Below are positions 36,174-43,650 of a stretch of 64,000 nucleotides of DNA, in pieces; positions within the stretch are counted from its first letter, which is position 1; every line of letters starts with the position of its first letter. The stretch is from Novosphingobium sp. 9U (GTDB taxonomy: Bacteria; Pseudomonadota; Alphaproteobacteria; Sphingomonadales; Sphingomonadaceae), in contig NZ_LR732469.1 in assembly GCF_902506425.1 (NCBI RefSeq), positions 186,001-250,000 of the forward strand, in the 5' to 3' direction. The notes beneath the pieces were generated by a model. That model was not told the DNA's origin and did no database searches. It worked only from the letters and a program-made list of their open reading frames with translations. A program made the translations under genes and the position numbers.

Positions 36174-37418
36174 ATGACCGGCGCCCGCGCGGTGACCCGA
36201 TGCGATGAACTCGGCCTGCCGCCTTACAGCGACATGCCGGGCGGGCTCTACCGCGGCTATCTCACCCCCGCCTACCTTGCCGCGCAGGATGCGCTCGCCG
36301 GCTGGATGGCCGAGGCTGGCATGGCCGTCCGCCGCGACCCGGCCGCCAATCTCGTCGGCCGCTACGAGGGCACGGATCCGCAAGCGCCGGCCCTGCTCAT
36401 CGGCAGCCATCTCGATTCCGTGCGCGACGGCGGCCGCTATGACGGGCCGCTGGGCATTATGCTCGGCATTGAGTGCGTCGCCGCGCTCAGCGCGCAGGGC
36501 CGGCGCTTGAAGTTTCCCATCGAGGTCTACGCCTTCGGAGACGAGGAGGGCTCCCGCTTTCCTGCGGCCATGCTGACCAGCCGCGCAATAGCCGGGACTT
36601 TGACACCGGCCGCGCTGGAGATTGCCGATGCCGAGGGCATGACCTTGCAGGCGGCGCTCGAACTCGCGTCTACCTCCCCGTTCGTTCTTGAGGCTTACCT
36701 GACCGCCGCTCGCGCACCTGGCTCTACCCTCGCCTACCTCGAAGCCCATATCGAGCAAGGTCCGGTCCTCGAAGCCGAGGGCCTGGCCGTCGGCACCGTT
36801 ACCGGCATCGCCGCGCAGCTGCGCTACAAGGTGAGCGTGCAAGGCATGGCGGGCCACGCCGGCACCACCACGATGCACCTGCGCCGCGATCCGCTCGCCG
36901 GCGCGGCAGAGATGGTGCTCGCGGTGGAGGCGCTGGCCCGGGCCGACAACTCGGACGTGGTCGCCACTGTCGGCGCGATCGAGGCGCTGCCGGGCGCGCC
37001 TAACGTGATCCCCGGCGAAGTCCGCTTCACCATCGACGTGCGCTCCGGCGCCGTCGAACGCCGCGACGCGGTGGCCGAGGCGATCCTGGCCCGAATTGCC
37101 GACATTGCCAGCGTGCGCAATCTGAACCTAGCCGTGCCCCGCATCCACGACTTGCCCGCCAGCCCCTGCGACCCCTTGCTGATGAACCTCATGGATCAGG
37201 CGCTCGCCGGGGCTGGCCAGCCCGTCCGTCGCCTAGTCTCGGGCGCCGGGCACGACGCCATGAACATCGCCGCGCTGTGCCCCACCGCAATGCTGTTCAT
37301 TCGCTGCAAGGACGGTATCAGCCACAATCCCGCCGAGCACGTCGACCCCGCCGATGCGCAGATCGCGTTGCAGGTCATGCTCGGATTCATCGAACGACTG
37401 GCCGCCACTTATGCCTGA
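36174..37418 (+). CDS. hpxK: Allantoate amidohydrolase
   Basis: A 414-residue M20-family amidohydrolase of the allantoate/N-carbamoyl-amino-acid group. It hydrolyses allantoate to ureidoglycine, CO2 and ammonia with two metal ions. Metal ligands are seen in GSHLDSV, the bridging GDEEGSRF, EAHIEQGPVLE and the C-terminal SHNPAEHV; substrate-binding blocks are GHAGTTTMHLRRDP and SGAGHDAMN. ATG 36174 follows GGGAAGGA by 8 nt, and that site belongs to the repeat. It overlaps the transaminase gene by 8 bp. Confidence 0.9.
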   Translation: MTGARAVTRCDELGLPPYSDMPGGLYRGYLTPAYLAAQDALAGWMAEAGMAVRRDPAANLVGRYEGTDPQAPALLIGSHLDSVRDGGRYDGPLGIMLGIECVAALSAQGRRLKFPIEVYAFGDEEGSRFPAAMLTSRAIAGTLTPAALEIADAEGMTLQAALELASTSPFVLEAYLTAARAPGSTLAYLEAHIEQGPVLEAEGLAVGTVTGIAAQLRYKVSVQGMAGHAGTTTMHLRRDPLAGAAEMVLAVEALARADNSDVVATVGAIEALPGAPNVIPGEVRFTIDVRSGAVERRDAVAEAILARIADIASVRNLNLAVPRIHDLPASPCDPLLMNLMDQALAGAGQPVRRLVSGAGHDAMNIAALCPTAMLFIRCKDGISHNPAEHVDPADAQIALQVMLGFIERLAATYA

Positions 37419-38643
37419 CCTGGACCCGCTTCTGTTCGGCGAGATCGACCCGCCTCAGCGCCTGCTGATGGGCCCCGGCCCGGTCAATGCGCACCCGCGC
37501 GTGCTGCGGGCGATGAGCGCGGACCTTCTGGGCCAGTTCGATCCCGAGATGACCGGCTACATGAACCAGGTCATGGCGCTCTACCGCCCGATCTTCGGCA
37601 CGGCGAATGAGTGGACGATGCTGGTCGACGGCACCGCGCGCGCCGGGATCGAAGCCGCGCTGGTCAGCCTGGTGGCACCGGGCGACACCGTGCTGGTCGT
37701 CAACTTCGGGCGCTTCGGCCTGCTGCTGACCGAGATCCTGGCGCGGATCGGCGCAGTGGTCGAGACGGTCGAGGCGCCCTGGGGCGAGGTCGTGCAGCTC
37801 GAGGCCATCGGCGAGGCGATCCACCGCGTCCAGCCGCACGTCGTCGCCACCATCCACGGCGACACCTCGACCACGATGGCGCAGCCGCTCGATGGCCTTG
37901 GCGAGCTGGCCCATGCCGCCGGCGCGCTGCTCTATGTCGATGCGACCGCGACCATCGGCGGCATGGAGCTCGCCGCCGACCGCTGGGGCGCGGACGTCGT
38001 GACCGGCGGCTTGCAGAAGTGCCTGGGCGGGCCCTCCGGATCGGCGCCGATCACCATCTCGCCTCGTTCCGCCGAGCACATCGGGCGCCGCCGCCATGTC
38101 GAACAGGGCATCCGCCGCCGCGACATCGCCGATGGGCAAGGACCGCGGATCGGTTCGAACTACTTCGACCTGGCCATGATCATGGATTATTGGTCCGAGA
38201 AGCGACTGAACCACCACACCGAGGCGACCAGCATGCTCTACGCCGCGCGCGAATGTGCGCGCATCGCGCTGGGCGAGGGTCTGGAGGCGCGATACGCCCG
38301 CCACGCCAGCGCCGGCCGGGCGATGACCGTGGGCCTACGCGCCATGGGGCTGACGGTGTTCGGCGACGATGCCTATCGCATGACGAACGTCACCGGCGTG
38401 CACATCCCGGACGGTGTGGATGGCGAGGCGGTCCGCACCATGATGCGCGAGGCGTTCGAGATCGAGATCGGCACCGCGTTTGGTCCTTTGCAGGGCAAGA
38501 TCTGGCGTCTGGGCGCGATGGGCTACAACGCGATGAAGCACAAAGTGCTGCTGACGCTCGCGGCGCTGGAGGCGTGCCTGAGAGCGCAGGGCTACGCCGT
38601 GCCGCTGGGCGAGGCGGTGCCGGCGGCACTGGAGGCATGGTGA
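37411..38643 (+). CDS. pucG: (S)-ureidoglycine-glyoxylate transaminase, PucG-like
   Basis: A 410-residue class-V PLP aminotransferase. The N-terminal LLMGPGPVNAHPRVLRAM and the Lys in GGLQKCLGGPSG (PLP Schiff base) are family marks, as is the preceding Asp in VDATATIGG. In purine operons this group transaminates ureidoglycine with glyoxylate, giving oxalurate and glycine, the product used by the oxalurate/oxamate genes hpxX, hpxY and hpxW of this operon. A general alanine-glyoxylate role is possible, but context favours ureidoglycine. ATG 37411 overlaps the preceding stop. Confidence 0.87.
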   Translation: MPDLDPLLFGEIDPPQRLLMGPGPVNAHPRVLRAMSADLLGQFDPEMTGYMNQVMALYRPIFGTANEWTMLVDGTARAGIEAALVSLVAPGDTVLVVNFGRFGLLLTEILARIGAVVETVEAPWGEVVQLEAIGEAIHRVQPHVVATIHGDTSTTMAQPLDGLGELAHAAGALLYVDATATIGGMELAADRWGADVVTGGLQKCLGGPSGSAPITISPRSAEHIGRRRHVEQGIRRRDIADGQGPRIGSNYFDLAMIMDYWSEKRLNHHTEATSMLYAARECARIALGEGLEARYARHASAGRAMTVGLRAMGLTVFGDDAYRMTNVTGVHIPDGVDGEAVRTMMREAFEIEIGTAFGPLQGKIWRLGAMGYNAMKHKVLLTLAALEACLRAQGYAVPLGEAVPAALEAW

Positions 38644-38656
38644 CCGGGGGCGTGCC

Positions 38657-38796
38657 TGTCCTCCCCGGGACGGGGAGGGGGACAATCCGCAGGATGGTGG
38701 AGGGGACTCGCGTCCTCAAGCAGCCTCGCGTGCGGGCGAGAATTCCCTCCACCACCGGCTGCGCCGGCGGTCCCCCTCCCCGCACCGGGGAGGACA
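38657..38796. repeat. Dispersed palindromic repeat, copy 4, inside the purine operon
   Basis: TGTCCTCCCCGGGACGGGGA at the left and CCCCGCACCGGGGAGGACA at the right are inverted complements; GGTGGAGGGGA and TCCCTCCACCACC form inner arms. The middle differs from copies 1-3, so this is a diverged subtype. Its right end GGGGAGGA (38787-38794) is placed as ribosome site for puuE at 38801. Confidence 0.82.
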
Positions 38797-38800
38797 GGTC

Positions 38801-39673
38801 GTGAGAGACCTCGTCGGCTACGGCGCCCACCCGCCCGACCCGCAGTGGCCGAACGGCGCGCGGGTGGCGGTGCAATTCGTCATCAATTACGAGGAAGGCG
38901 CCGAAAATTCGGTGCTGAACGGCGACGCGGGCTCCGAGGCGTTCCTGTCCGAGATGGTCGGTGCACAAAGCCACCCGGCCCGCGCGATGGCGATGGAGAG
39001 CCTCTACGAATACGGCAGCCGCGCCGGGTTCTGGCGGCTCCATCGCCTGTTCACGCAGCGCGCCCTGCCCGTCACCGTGTTCGGCGTCGCCAAGGCCATG
39101 GAGATGAACCCCGAGGCGGTCGCTGCCATGCTCGCCGCGGGATGGGAAATCGCCAGCCACGGCCTGCGCTGGATCGACTACCAGACGGTGCCCGAAGCCG
39201 TCGAACGCTCCCACATCGCCGAGGCCATCGCGCTGCACACGCAGCTCACCGGCAGCCGCCCACTCGGCTGGTATCAGGGCCGCACCTCGCCCAACACTGC
39301 GCGGCTAGTCGCCGAGGAAGGCGGCTTTCTCTACGATGCCGATAGCTACGCCGACGATCTGCCCTATTGGCAAGGCCCCCAGCTGATCGTCCCCTACACG
39401 CTCGACGTGAACGACATGAAGATCGTCGCACTCAACGGCTTCACCGAGGGCGAGCAGTTCTTCCGGCATCTGCGCGACACCTTCGACCAGCTGCGCGAGG
39501 AAGGCGGCCGCATGATGAGCGTAGGGCTTCACGGCCGCATCGCCGGCAAGCCCGGCCGCGCACGCTGGCTCGCCCGCTTCCTCGACCATGTGATGCAGCA
39601 CGAGGACGCCTGGGTAGCGCGACGGATCGATATTGCCCGCCACTGGATGGAGGTGCACCCTCATGCGGATTGA
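38801..39673 (+). CDS. puuE: Allantoinase PuuE
   Basis: A 290-residue polysaccharide-deacetylase-fold allantoinase that opens allantoin to allantoate without the metal set of classical allantoinases. The N-terminus DLVGYGAHPPDPQWPNGA, VQFVINYEEGAENSVL, SHGLRWIDYQ and the GWYQGRTSPNT block are typical of PuuE. GTG 38801 is about five residues short of the usual N-terminus but follows GGGGAGGA closely. It overlaps hpxZ by 11 bp. Confidence 0.93.
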   Translation: MRDLVGYGAHPPDPQWPNGARVAVQFVINYEEGAENSVLNGDAGSEAFLSEMVGAQSHPARAMAMESLYEYGSRAGFWRLHRLFTQRALPVTVFGVAKAMEMNPEAVAAMLAAGWEIASHGLRWIDYQTVPEAVERSHIAEAIALHTQLTGSRPLGWYQGRTSPNTARLVAEEGGFLYDADSYADDLPYWQGPQLIVPYTLDVNDMKIVALNGFTEGEQFFRHLRDTFDQLREEGGRMMSVGLHGRIAGKPGRARWLARFLDHVMQHEDAWVARRIDIARHWMEVHPHAD

Positions 39674-40043
39674 CGATCCCGCGCTCCTCGCCGAAGTCAC
39701 CGCCGCGTTCCACGCCTACGAAGCCGCACTGATGGCCGACGACATCGCCGCGATGGACGCGCTGTTCCACGATGCGCCTACCACCAACCGCTATGGGGTC
39801 GGCGAAGTGCTCTACGGCATCGAGGCGATCCGGGCGTTCCGCAAGGGCCGCGGCGGCTCGCCCCCGCGCAAGCTCGGCCGGGTGGCGATCACCACTTATG
39901 GCGACAGCTTCGCCACTGCCGATGCCGAGTTCGTCCGCGAAGGATCGGACCGCCGGGGACGCCAGACGCAGACGTGGGTCAGGTTCGCGGATGGCTGGAA
40001 GGTCGTCTCCGCCCACGTCAGCCTGGAAGGGACGACCGCGTGA
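39663..40043 (+). CDS. hpxZ: HpxZ (DUF3225), SnoaL/NTF2-like fold
   Basis: A 126-residue protein of the DUF3225/HpxZ family (IDDPALLAEVTAAFHAYE, LFHDAPTTNRYGVGE, YGIEAIRAFRKGR). HpxZ accompanies hpxW, hpxX and hpxY in Klebsiella; its biochemical task is not established. The predicted NTF2-like cone fold could bind a small intermediate. Here it is separated from hpxW, hpxX and hpxY by six or more genes but stays in the same operon, directly before uraD. Confidence 0.87.
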   Translation: MRIDDPALLAEVTAAFHAYEAALMADDIAAMDALFHDAPTTNRYGVGEVLYGIEAIRAFRKGRGGSPPRKLGRVAITTYGDSFATADAEFVREGSDRRGRQTQTWVRFADGWKVVSAHVSLEGTTA

Positions 40044-40483
40044 CCGCGCTGTTCGAGCACAGCCCCTGGGTCGAGGAGCGCGCCGATGCCCGGCCCTCCT
40101 CGGGCGATCGCCATGCCGACCTGATGGCCGTACTTTATATGGCCAGCCCCGAGGAGCAGCTCGCCCTGATCCGCGCGCATCCTGAGCTCGCCGGCAAGGC
40201 CGCGATCGACCGGACGCTCACCCAAGTTTCCGCCGCCGAGCAAGCCAGTGCCGGGCTCGATCGCCTCACCCCGGAGGAATACGAGCGCTTCCACGCGCTC
40301 AACGCCGCCTATCGTGCGCGCTTCGACATGCCGTTCATCATCTGCGTGCGCCTGACCGACAAGGCCGGTATCCTTCGCGAAATGGAGCGCCGCCTCGGCA
40401 ACACGCGCGACGAGGAAGTCGCCACCGCGCTCGCGCAGATCGGCGAGATTGTCCGGCTGCGCCTCCAGGACACCGGCTCATGA
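40040..40483 (+). CDS. uraD: OHCU decarboxylase UraD
   Basis: A 147-residue 2-oxo-4-hydroxy-4-carboxy-5-ureidoimidazoline decarboxylase, forming S-allantoin. Seen: FEHSPWVEE, the catalytic His/Pro block IRAHPELAGKAA, ASAGLDRLTPEEYERFH and the C-terminal RLGNTRDEE. It is some 15-20 residues shorter at the N-terminus than most UraD proteins, because GTG 40040 overlaps the hpxZ stop; the first helix is therefore reduced. It overlaps the FAD-enzyme gene by 4 bp. Confidence 0.92.
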   Translation: MTALFEHSPWVEERADARPSSGDRHADLMAVLYMASPEEQLALIRAHPELAGKAAIDRTLTQVSAAEQASAGLDRLTPEEYERFHALNAAYRARFDMPFIICVRLTDKAGILREMERRLGNTRDEEVATALAQIGEIVRLRLQDTGS

Positions 40484-41895
40484 GCCTGGCCGAGCTCGAA
40501 GCGGACCTCGCCCGCCAGCTCATGCTGATCGGCCACGGTGGCGCCGACTGGACTCGTCCACGCACACATCCCGATGGCCATGTCCACGACGTGATCATCG
40601 TGGGCGGCGGGCAGAGCGGGCTGGCCGCTGCGTTCGGCCTGCTGCGCGAGCGGGTGTCGAACATCCTGGTCATCGACGAGAACCCGGCGGGTTACGAAGG
40701 GCCCTGGGAAACCTACGCGCGCATGATCACGCTGCGCACGCCCAAGGACCTGACGCCGATCGACTTCGGCGTCCCCGCCCTCACCTACCGCGCCTGGTGG
40801 GAAGCGCAGCACGGCGCGGACGGATGGGCCGAGGTCGATAAGATCGCTCGCGGCGACTGGATGCGCTACTTGCGCTGGTACCGCCAGGTGCTGAACCTGC
40901 CGGTGCGCAACGACACCAGGCTCAAGGCGATCGTGCCGCTCGGAGACGGGCTGTTCCGTCTAGACCTCGTCGGCGGAGATCGCCTGCTCACCCGCAAGGT
41001 CGTGCTCGCCACCGGCATCCAGGGCGGCGGCGAGTGGCACACGCCGCCGATGATCTCGCGCGCGCTCGCGCCCGACCGCTACGCGCACACCAGCCAGCCG
41101 ATCGACTTCGCCCCGCTCGCCGGCAAGCGCGTCGCCATCCTGGGCGGCGGCGCCTCGGCGTTCGACAATGCCAATGCGGCGCTCAGCCAACGTGTCGGCG
41201 AAGTTCACGTCCACATCCGCCGCAAAGTGCTGCCGCGCATCAACCCGATCCGCTTCATGGAGCGCGTGGGCTTCACCGCGCGCTATCCGGCGCTCAGCGA
41301 CGCCGAAAAGTACGCGGTGATGCACGCGTTCCTGGGCCATAACCAACCCCCTACGAACGACACCTTCCACCGCGCCGCCGCGTGGCCGGGGTTTCAGCTG
41401 CACTTGGGCTCGCCCTGGCTCTCCGTCGAGGAGACGGGAGATGGCGCCAGGGTCCAGACCCCGCAGGGGAGCTTCGAGTACGACTTCCTGATCCTTTCGA
41501 CCGGCCTCGTCAGTGACCCCGCCCTGCGCCCCGAACTGCGGCTGGTCGCCGACCGGATCGCCCGCTGGTCAGACCGCTACACGCCCCCGAACGGCCAGGA
41601 GAATGCCCTCATCGATGCGCATCCTTATCTCGGCCCTGCGTTCGAGTTTCTTGCGCGCGATCCTGCCGACACCACTCTGCACGGGCTGTTCGCCTTCAAC
41701 TATTCGGCGCTGATCAGTCTGGGCCTCTCCGCCTCGGCGCTGTCAGGCCTCAGGAACGCGCTGCCCCGGCTGGTCAAGGGCGTAGCCGACCAGCTGTTCC
41801 TCGACGATCGCGCGGAGCTCATCGCCGACCTCATCGCCTACGAGGAGCACGAGTTCCTGGGCGAATGGCCTTCCAATGCGGAGGCCGCAGCATGA
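40480..41895 (+). CDS. FAD/NAD(P)-dependent oxidoreductase, candidate urate hydroxylase
   Basis: A 471-residue flavoprotein with two dinucleotide folds: VIIVGGGQSGLAAAFG near residue 38-55 for FAD and RVAILGGGASAFDNANAA near residue 215-235 for NAD(P)H, plus an ATG-type motif (LATGIQGG). The overall pattern resembles flavin-containing monooxygenases. It lies exactly between uraD and uraH, and no uricase, PuuD or HpxO homologue is in the window, so oxidation of urate to 5-hydroxyisourate (as by the HpyO-type enzyme of Xanthomonas) is the natural inference. The assignment rests on context, not on a recognised active-site motif. Confidence 0.75.
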   Translation: MSLAELEADLARQLMLIGHGGADWTRPRTHPDGHVHDVIIVGGGQSGLAAAFGLLRERVSNILVIDENPAGYEGPWETYARMITLRTPKDLTPIDFGVPALTYRAWWEAQHGADGWAEVDKIARGDWMRYLRWYRQVLNLPVRNDTRLKAIVPLGDGLFRLDLVGGDRLLTRKVVLATGIQGGGEWHTPPMISRALAPDRYAHTSQPIDFAPLAGKRVAILGGGASAFDNANAALSQRVGEVHVHIRRKVLPRINPIRFMERVGFTARYPALSDAEKYAVMHAFLGHNQPPTNDTFHRAAAWPGFQLHLGSPWLSVEETGDGARVQTPQGSFEYDFLILSTGLVSDPALRPELRLVADRIARWSDRYTPPNGQENALIDAHPYLGPAFEFLARDPADTTLHGLFAFNYSALISLGLSASALSGLRNALPRLVKGVADQLFLDDRAELIADLIAYEEHEFLGEWPSNAEAAA

Positions 41896-42221
41896 GCAGC
41901 CTCTCCACCCACGTGCTCGACACCACCCACGGCCGCCCTGCCGCCGGCGTCGCGCTCACGTTGTATGACGCCCATGGCGCACCGCTGTTCGCCGGCACGA
42001 CCAACGAGGACGGCCGCTGCCCCGGGTTGCCCGCGCTCGCCACGGGGCTCTACGCCTTGCGCTTCGCCGTCGCCGATTACTTCCGGGCGTCGGGTGTCGA
42101 TCTGCCGGAGCCACCGTTCCTCGACGTGGTGACGATCGACTTCGGCGTCTCGGGCGAAGGCCACTACCACGTGCCCTTGCTGGTCTCGCCGTTCGGCTAC
42201 TCGACCTATCGGGGCAGCTGA
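41892..42221 (+). CDS. uraH: 5-hydroxyisourate hydrolase UraH
   Basis: A 109-residue transthyretin-like protein hydrolysing 5-hydroxyisourate to OHCU. The N-terminal LSTHVLDTTHGRPAAG with catalytic His, an Arg in NEDGRC, and the hallmark C-terminal tetrapeptide YRGS preceded by PFGYSTY are present. The protein is cytoplasmic (no signal). It overlaps the FAD-enzyme gene by 4 bp and ends 1 bp before xdhA. Confidence 0.95.
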   Translation: MSSLSTHVLDTTHGRPAAGVALTLYDAHGAPLFAGTTNEDGRCPGLPALATGLYALRFAVADYFRASGVDLPEPPFLDVVTIDFGVSGEGHYHVPLLVSPFGYSTYRGS

Positions 42222-42222
42222 G

Positions 42223-43650
42223 GTGACCGTGCGCTTCCTTGTCGACGGCGAGGTGATCGCGCTGGATGAGGTCGATCCGACCGCCACCCTGCTCGACCAC
42301 TTGCGCTACCGCCTGCGCCGCACCGGCACCAAGGAAGGCTGCGCGGAAGGCGACTGCGGCGCCTGCACGGTGCTGGTGGGGGAGCTTCAGCCCAATGCGG
42401 TCGCATGGCGCGCGGTGAATGCCTGCGTGACGTTCCTGCCGATGCTCCATGGCAAGGCGCTGATGACTGTCGAAAGCCTGGTTACGGACGGTCAGCTCAC
42501 CCCCCTGCAGGCTTGCATGGCCGCCAACGGCAGCTCGCAGTGCGGGTTCTGCACACCCGGGTTCGTCATGTCGCTGCACGGCCGCGCGATCGGTGCCAGC
42601 GGGTGCGAGTTGCCGGTAGCGGATGTGATTGCCGGCAACTTGTGCCGCTGCACCGGCTACGGGCCGATCCTGGCGGCAGGCGACACGGTCGCTGCGCTGT
42701 CGCAGGACGATGCCGCGCTGGTGCCTGCACTCCAGGCGATCGCCCTGCACGACACTGCCGGAGGCGAGTGGCACGGCCGCCGCTGGTTCGCCCCGCGCAG
42801 CGCCGACATGCTCGCGCAACTCCTTGCCGAGCACCCCCAGGCGCGCATCGTGGCGGGCGCGACCGACGTCGGGCTGTGGGTCACCAAAGGTCTGCGCGAA
42901 CTCGACACGCTGATCTTCATCAGAGACGTCGAAGAACTGCGCGCGATCGACGAAACGCCCGACAGCCTGACGCTAGGCGCAGCGGTGACTTATGCTCAGG
43001 CGCACGCCGCCCTCGGCCGGCTGCACCCGGACATGGGCGAACTGGTGCGGCGGATCGGCGGCCTGCAGGTGCGCAATGCCGCCACCATTGGCGGCAACAT
43101 CGCCAACGGCTCGCCGATCGGCGATGGTCCGCCCGCGCTGATCGCGCTCGGCGCCACTCTGACGCTGCGCAGCACGCAAGGCCGCCGCACCATGCCGCTG
43201 GAGGACTACTTCCTCGACTACGGCCGGCAGGACTTGCGCGCGGGCGAGTTCGTGGAGAGCCTCTCCGTGCCACGCCCCGCCCCTGAGACCGTGATCCATA
43301 TCGCCAAGCTGTCGCGCCGTTTCGACAGCGACATCTCCGCCGTGTGCGGCGCGATTGCGCTTACCTTGCGCGACGGCTTGATCGCCGAAGCCCGCGTCGC
43401 GTTCGGCGGCATGGCCGCGACGCCGCGCCGGGCGGCGGCCTGCGAGGCGGCGCTGATGGGCCAACCCTTTACGCACACTACCATGACGGTAGCCGGCCAG
43501 GCCCTCCGCCAGGATTTTGCGCCGCTCACCGACGTTCGAGGGAGCGCCGACTATCGCCTTGAAGCTGCCGCCAACCTTCTGTACCGCCTTTTCGCGCGCG
43601 AGCAGGGGCAGGCGACCAGCGTGCTGGAACTCGAGCCGACCGATGGCTGA
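42223..43650 (+). CDS. xdhA: Xanthine dehydrogenase small subunit XdhA (2Fe-2S + FAD)
   Basis: A 475-residue subunit. The plant-ferredoxin-type cluster is bound by GCAEGDCGACTV and the second [2Fe-2S] by QCGFCTPGFVMS and GNLCRCTGY. The FAD-binding domain follows (VAGATDVGLW, then GLQVRNAATIGGNIANGSP read in part) and the C-terminal CO-dehydrogenase flavoprotein-like domain ends it. Electrons flow from the molybdenum subunit XdhB to NAD+. GTG 42223, 1 bp after uraH. It overlaps xdhB by 8 bp. Confidence 0.95.
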   Translation: MTVRFLVDGEVIALDEVDPTATLLDHLRYRLRRTGTKEGCAEGDCGACTVLVGELQPNAVAWRAVNACVTFLPMLHGKALMTVESLVTDGQLTPLQACMAANGSSQCGFCTPGFVMSLHGRAIGASGCELPVADVIAGNLCRCTGYGPILAAGDTVAALSQDDAALVPALQAIALHDTAGGEWHGRRWFAPRSADMLAQLLAEHPQARIVAGATDVGLWVTKGLRELDTLIFIRDVEELRAIDETPDSLTLGAAVTYAQAHAALGRLHPDMGELVRRIGGLQVRNAATIGGNIANGSPIGDGPPALIALGATLTLRSTQGRRTMPLEDYFLDYGRQDLRAGEFVESLSVPRPAPETVIHIAKLSRRFDSDISAVCGAIALTLRDGLIAEARVAFGGMAATPRRAAACEAALMGQPFTHTTMTVAGQALRQDFAPLTDVRGSADYRLEAAANLLYRLFAREQGQATSVLELEPTDG

